Shown here: piece after piece, positions 58,060-61,885 of the stretch
How positions within the stretch are numbered: the first letter of the stretch is position 1
Layout of the letters: each line of letters begins with the position of its first letter
Source of the DNA: Flemingiibacterium sp964430755
GTDB lineage: Bacteria > Bacillota > Clostridia > Oscillospirales > CAG-272
NCBI GenBank assembly: GCA_964430755.1
Contig: CAYSFT010000006.1
Coordinates: 1-61,885 of the forward strand
Direction of reading: 5' to 3'
Length of the DNA stretch: 61,885 nucleotides
The notes under the pieces: generated by a model
The model's input: only the letters and a program-made list of their open reading frames with translations
Database searches by the model: none
What the model was told of the DNA's origin: nothing
Position numbers and translations under genes: made by a program

Positions 58060-59007
58060 ATGATAATTGTTAAAACCCATCCGCTCAATAAATTCGAAGA
58101 CGAAAAATTCACCCTTGCTGTCATCGCGGCACGCCATAAGGATAAGCTTGTTTTTGTTCGCAGACGCAGCTTCACCACGTGGGAAATGCCCGGCGGTCAC
58201 AGAGAGGGCGATGAATCTATACTCGACACGGCAAAGCGTGAGCTTTATGAGGAAACAGGTGCATCAATGTACCGCATCGTTCCCGTTTGTGCATATACTG
58301 TCGACGAGGATGGTTATGATAAATTATACGGTGTGCTTTTTGTTGCCGATATTTTCAAGTTCGGTAATCTTCCCGAATCGGAGATCGGCGAGGTTCGTAT
58401 GTTTGACGAGGTGCCGAATGAACTTACCTTCCCGAAGATTCAGGCAAAGCTGTCCGTAATCTCCCTGCCGCATGAACTTTGCGGAGGTATGGGTAAGGAT
58501 ATCTCAATCCGCCGTGCACAGCATATTGACATCGCAGATCTTTGCGATCTGTACCGTCCCGTTTTCGTCAGCACGGGTGACGAGGATACCGATGAGATCA
58601 TAAAAATCGAGCAGGAATTCCGTATGCGTACAGCCGAGCATTTGCTTCGTACAACCATCGAAAAGCCGAATCGTCACGTCTTTATCGCATATGACGGTAT
58701 ACGTCCGGTCGGTGCCTGCGAGATAAGACTCCTCTCAAAAACGCATGACACAAATTATGACGGCGCCGAAATCGAAAAGCTCACCATAAGAGAAACACAC
58801 CGCCGCTCGGGAATCGGACGCCATTTAACCGACTGTGCCGTTGAATATCTTAAGGGCATAGGCTGCACATATGCTGTCGTGTGGATTCCGTCCGCCGATG
58901 AGCAGCTTTGCAAGATGACCGAAGCACAGGGCTTCGCTTTTGACGGTACACGTGAAATGACCGATACGGGAAGCAGACTGCGTTACCGCAAGTCATTCGA
59001 AGATTGA
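58060..59007 (+). CDS. Nudix hydrolase fused to a GNAT acetyltransferase
   Basis: The 315-aa protein joins a Nudix domain (residues about 12-140; the box runs from GHREGDESILD to AKRELYEETGA, with all the Gly/Glu/Arg positions intact) to a GNAT domain (about 150-312; acetyl-CoA loop RETHRRSGIGRHL, then AVVWIPSADEQLCKMTEAQGF). The Nudix half hydrolyses an X-linked nucleoside diphosphate, perhaps a damaged nucleotide; the GNAT half acetylates an unknown amine. I chose the ATG at 58060 because AGGAAGAG precedes it by 4 nt. It is followed 12 bp later by the DUF402 gene. Confidence 0.92.
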   Translation: MIIVKTHPLNKFEDEKFTLAVIAARHKDKLVFVRRRSFTTWEMPGGHREGDESILDTAKRELYEETGASMYRIVPVCAYTVDEDGYDKLYGVLFVADIFKFGNLPESEIGEVRMFDEVPNELTFPKIQAKLSVISLPHELCGGMGKDISIRRAQHIDIADLCDLYRPVFVSTGDEDTDEIIKIEQEFRMRTAEHLLRTTIEKPNRHVFIAYDGIRPVGACEIRLLSKTHDTNYDGAEIEKLTIRETHRRSGIGRHLTDCAVEYLKGIGCTYAVVWIPSADEQLCKMTEAQGFAFDGTREMTDTGSRLRYRKSFED

Positions 59008-59019
59008 TAATTCGCCATT

Positions 59020-59556
59020 ATGGAAATAAAGACACGCCGCATGGCACGCGACAATTGGCAGCGTATTCTTGAGAGAGAGTACACTCACGCACCGTTTTCC
59101 TCAGATGGCTTCTCAGGCGAGATTTCACTTCTTCATTTCAAAAGGGTTAAAGAGCCGCTTGACGTGACGCTCGCAGGCAAAATCATACGAATCGTTGACG
59201 ACGGCTACTATTGGCTGCAGATCGCGCCGAGAAACGAAAACTGGTGGATAACCGCCGCATTTGACGAAAATAAAAAAGCCGTTCAGTATTACATTGATGT
59301 CACGCTTGAAAATACAATAGACGGCGGCGAATCGTATTTCCGTGACCTCTTTTTGGATGTGATCTTCGCGCCTAACGGTGTACCTTATCTGTTTGATGAG
59401 GACGAGCTTGATGAGGCACTCGAAAAAGGTGTCGTCACAGAAGAACAGCACAAATTCTCACACAGCGTTGCCGCTCGACTGATGGCTGCGTTTCCGACGA
59501 AAATAACCAAGCTTGAGCAATTTTGTCTTGAGGCTCTGCGGCAGCTGTCAATCTAA
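59020..59556 (+). CDS. DUF402 family protein
   Basis: The 178-aa protein has the DUF402 pattern: NWWITAAFDENKKAVQYYIDV and YFRDLFLDVIFAPNGVPYLFDEDELDEAL, with the conserved Asp/Glu cluster that binds metal in characterised members (nucleoside phosphatases and FomD). N-terminal strands precede it. It follows the Nudix-GNAT gene by 12 bp, so a shared role in nucleotide processing is plausible. Confidence 0.85.
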   Translation: MEIKTRRMARDNWQRILEREYTHAPFSSDGFSGEISLLHFKRVKEPLDVTLAGKIIRIVDDGYYWLQIAPRNENWWITAAFDENKKAVQYYIDVTLENTIDGGESYFRDLFLDVIFAPNGVPYLFDEDELDEALEKGVVTEEQHKFSHSVAARLMAAFPTKITKLEQFCLEALRQLSI

Positions 59557-59603
59557 CGGCTGTCGTTTTTCATCTCAAAACCTAAGTATAAAGGACTGAT
59601 TCA

Positions 59604-61022
59604 ATGAACAGTGACAATCAAAAAAAGCCACGCCGTCTATTGCGGCGCGCAAAACGAAACCTGCCCCAAAACAAACATTTGTCCGCAACACAGGTAATTT
59701 TAATCGGCTTTATTCTCTTAATTTTACTCGGAACACTGCTTTTAATGCTGCCGATCTCCTCTCGTGACGGAACACCAACTTCCCTGCGCTCCTCGCTTTT
59801 CACGGCAACAAGCGCAACCTGTGTGACGGGACTTATCGTTGAAGATACAGGTACACATTGGAGTACATTCGGACAGATCGTTATTATCACCCTGATACAA
59901 ATCGGCGGACTCGGATTCATGACCATGGCGGTTATGATGTCGATATTCATAAAACGGCAGATAACGCCGCGTGAACGTCTGCTTGTTGCACAGTCGCTCG
60001 GACTTACGGGCGTCGGCGGTACAGTGAAATTGGTGCGCCGCATACTCATCGGCACGTTCACCGTCGAGGGAATCGGCGCAGTAGTGCTCGCAACGCAGTT
60101 TGTCCCGATATTCGGATGGGTAAAAGGCATATATTACGGTATCTTTCATTCAATCTCGTCATTCTGTAACGCCGGCTTCGATATCCTCGACGGTACTGCA
60201 GGATACGGCGGAAACTTCTCCAGTATGACCTCTTTGAGAGGTAATCCCATAATAACGGTAACGCTCATGCTGCTTATTATAATAGGCGGTATCGGCTTCA
60301 TCGTTTGGGATGACATCGTGAATTTCATCAAGGAAAGAAAACGCATTTCCGTGTATACACGTCTGATTCTCTCGGTAAGCGTGATACTGATTTTCGGCGG
60401 CGCACTTATGATTGCCGTTTTCGAATGGAATAACCCCGAAACGATCGGAAATATGTCCCTCGCAGATAAAATACTTCAGTGCCTTTTCCAGTCTGTAACG
60501 ACACGAACCGCCGGAATTGACATGATAAATAACGGCGCAATGACCGAATCCTCAAAGCTCGTTTCAATGCTTTTGATGTTCATCGGCGGCGCAAGCGGTT
60601 CAACAGCCGGCGGAATCAAGGTTGGAACATTCAGCGTTGTACTTTTTGCGGTGATCGCATTTGCAAAGGGCGAAAAGGACCTTGTCATACGCCATCGCCG
60701 TGTACCGCATGAAACGGTAGTACGCGCACTGACCGTCATCGGCATCGACCTTTTAGCAGTTTTAACAGCAACATTCATAATAACAGGAACAAGCGGAGCC
60801 GGCGTCATTGACGCACTTTACGAAGCCTTTTCAGGTATCGCAACCGTTGGACTCTCATTGTCATTAACCCCGACGCTTTCTCTTGCAGGACATATCGCTG
60901 TTATACTTCTGATGTTCTTCGGAAGAGTCGGCGTGCTCACTATAACCTATTCAATACTTTTAAAGCAGGCAAAGAAAAACAGCCTTGTAACCTATCCCGA
61001 AATCAATATGATGATCGGTTGA
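59604..61022 (+). CDS. TrkH/KtrB-type potassium transporter, membrane subunit
   Basis: The 472-aa protein has four M1-P-M2 repeats of the TrkH/KtrB family; the selectivity-filter Gly segments are visible as ATSATCVTGL (residues about 68-77), SFCNAGFDIL, TTRTAGIDM and GIATVGLSL. It imports K+, often with Na+ or H+. The N-terminus is basic (RRLLRRAKRN). It lies 47 bp after the DUF402 gene and 21 bp before its regulatory partner. Confidence 0.94.
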   Translation: MNSDNQKKPRRLLRRAKRNLPQNKHLSATQVILIGFILLILLGTLLLMLPISSRDGTPTSLRSSLFTATSATCVTGLIVEDTGTHWSTFGQIVIITLIQIGGLGFMTMAVMMSIFIKRQITPRERLLVAQSLGLTGVGGTVKLVRRILIGTFTVEGIGAVVLATQFVPIFGWVKGIYYGIFHSISSFCNAGFDILDGTAGYGGNFSSMTSLRGNPIITVTLMLLIIIGGIGFIVWDDIVNFIKERKRISVYTRLILSVSVILIFGGALMIAVFEWNNPETIGNMSLADKILQCLFQSVTTRTAGIDMINNGAMTESSKLVSMLLMFIGGASGSTAGGIKVGTFSVVLFAVIAFAKGEKDLVIRHRRVPHETVVRALTVIGIDLLAVLTATFIITGTSGAGVIDALYEAFSGIATVGLSLSLTPTLSLAGHIAVILLMFFGRVGVLTITYSILLKQAKKNSLVTYPEINMMIG

Positions 61023-61043
61023 CACGGAAAGGATGATATTAAA

Positions 61044-61706
61044 ATGAAAAAGAATAACAAGCGCAGCTTCTGTATAATCGGACTCGGCCGCTTCGGTCAG
61101 ACTCTTGCAGTGAATTTAGCGAAAACAGGACACCAGGTGCTCGCTATCGACATTGACGAAACAGTGATCAACGTTATCGGCGACACGGTCACAAACGCAG
61201 TCGTCGGCGATCCGACAAACGAAGCGGTACTTCATGCCGCAGGCGTCACCGATTACGACTGCGCGATAGTCGCAACAGCGGAAAATATCAACGACAGCAT
61301 CTTAACGACTATTCTCTTAAAGGAAATGGGCGTAGGTCAGGTCGTGGCACGTGCAGGCAGTGAACAGCATGAGCGCGTACTTGAAAAGATCGGCGCAGAC
61401 ATGGTCGTTTACCCCGAGCGTGACATGGGCGAAAAGCTCGTGCATATCCTCGACCGCAATAACGTGCTCGAATACATCGAGTTCTCGGACACACATTCGA
61501 TTGTGGAGGTGGCAGTCCCCTCCGAGTGGGTTGGAAAATCGCTCATCGAGCTTAATGTCCGCCGTCACTTTGGCGTGACAGTCCTTGCGGTTGGTGATGA
61601 GGGCGGCATGACAAACATCTCGCCCGATCCTGCAAGAAAGTTTGTTGAAACAGACACGGTCGCGCTCCTCGGTGAAAACAAGGCGATTGATAAGTTGACA
61701 AAGTGA
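61044..61706 (+). CDS. TrkA/KtrA-type potassium uptake regulator
   Basis: The 220-aa protein has an N-terminal RCK_N (Rossmann) domain (CIIGLGRFGQTLAVNLAKTGH, residues about 9-29; DIDE; VVGDPTNEAVLHAAG) and a C-terminal RCK_C domain (about 135-218). It binds NAD(H) or ATP and gates the TrkH-type channel encoded just upstream. AAAGGATG precedes the ATG. Confidence 0.95.
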   Translation: MKKNNKRSFCIIGLGRFGQTLAVNLAKTGHQVLAIDIDETVINVIGDTVTNAVVGDPTNEAVLHAAGVTDYDCAIVATAENINDSILTTILLKEMGVGQVVARAGSEQHERVLEKIGADMVVYPERDMGEKLVHILDRNNVLEYIEFSDTHSIVEVAVPSEWVGKSLIELNVRRHFGVTVLAVGDEGGMTNISPDPARKFVETDTVALLGENKAIDKLTK

Positions 61707-61720
61707 ATAAGGTACAAAAA

Positions 61721-61754
61721 AGTCCGATGCGTAAACATCGGATTTCGTTTTTAT
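61721..61754 (+). terminator. Intrinsic terminator of the potassium transport genes
   Basis: TCCGATG...CATCGGA stem followed by TTTCGTTTTTAT. Confidence 0.78.
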
Positions 61755-61793
61755 GTAGGGATAAATAACTTACCGTTTTTGTGTTAAACTCAA

Positions 61794-61885
61794 GCCCTGT
61801 AGTTTTTTCAGTGAAATATTCGCCTTGCGCCGAATGTAAAATATCTCGCTTCGCTCGATGTGAAATAAAATGTGCCCACGTTCGC
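61794..61885. repeat. Second intergenic repeat family, cut by the right edge
   Basis: Alternates GTGAAATA-type spacers with short palindromes (ATTCGCCTTGCGCCGAAT, then CTCGCTTCGCTCG), ending in GATGTGAAATAAAATGTG at the edge. It is unrelated in sequence to MITE copies A-F except for the S-type hairpin it contains. Confidence 0.6.

Noticed and set aside
1..61885. tRNA genes, prophage or integrated conjugative element
   Set aside because: No cloverleaf-like sequence, integrase, terminase, relaxase or attachment-site duplication was recognised by eye; a tRNAscan-SE run would settle the tRNA question.

Overview
The window looks like chromosomal DNA of an anaerobic gut-type member of the Clostridia (Bacillota), probably close to Oscillospiraceae/Ruminococcaceae. 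This is inferred from the gene content: LL-diaminopimelate aminotransferase, a serine dehydratase of the iron-sulfur type, a SpoVB-like flippase, SpoIID-type and peptidoglycan-binding proteins, BspA-like leucine-rich repeat proteins, fucosidases, many near-consensus sigma-A promoters with 17-bp spacers, and a family of hairpin-rich intergenic repeats of a kind common in gut Clostridia. No rRNA, tRNA, CRISPR array, prophage or intact insertion sequence was seen. Species cannot be named from the sequence alone.

Layout. 1-5037 (minus strand) is the start of the S10 ribosomal operon (rpsJ, rplC, rplD, rplW, rplB, rpsS, rplV, rpsC, rplP, cut by the left edge), with its promoter and a 250-nt structured leader. 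5178-6811 holds a membrane protein under a palindromic operator and a broken RAYT-type transposase. 7060-9095 is a three-gene operon (DUF5685 protein, J-domain protein, membrane protein). 9481-10967 is a CNNM/CorC-type metal transporter whose leader encodes a 25-residue peptide ending in Pro-Pro-stop. 11179-13157 carries pfkA and a TRIC/UPF0126 membrane protein. 13475-14992 is a regulator-enzyme fusion (HTH-serine dehydratase). 15072-17229 is an RpiR regulator with a sugar-phosphate-type transporter. 17280-25052 carries dapL, an AraC regulator, a GH29 fucosidase, a small CD3324-type gene with a structured leader, a SpoVB-like flippase and gdhA.

25106-32115 holds two secreted leucine-rich-repeat proteins (493 and 1741 aa) that share a 297-residue C-terminal region which is itself an internal duplication. 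32243-41454 carries a histidine phosphatase, a GHL6/GH151-like glycosidase, a three-gene peptidoglycan-binding cluster, a Gfo/Idh/MocA oxidoreductase and a membrane-anchored M23-like protein with one substituted catalytic residue. 41492-51065 is uxaBA downstream of a complete F-type ATP synthase operon (atpI-B-E-F-H-A-G-D-C); its c subunit has two membrane carboxylates, which predicts Na+ coupling, and its epsilon subunit lacks the C-terminal helices. 51136-61754 carries a lipoprotein, a MarR regulator with an ABC exporter, a WG-type lipoprotein behind a candidate transcription attenuator, an unknown protein, a FliB-like protein, a Nudix-GNAT fusion, a DUF402 protein and a TrkH/TrkA potassium uptake pair.

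The most unusual themes are regulatory and modular. Three leaders look like undescribed control elements (10825-10967, 21575-21839, 55474-55760). Six MITE-like repeats (A-F) are built from three interchangeable hairpin arms and mostly sit just after intrinsic terminators. The tandem-duplicated C-terminal domain of the two leucine-rich-repeat proteins is a candidate new domain family.
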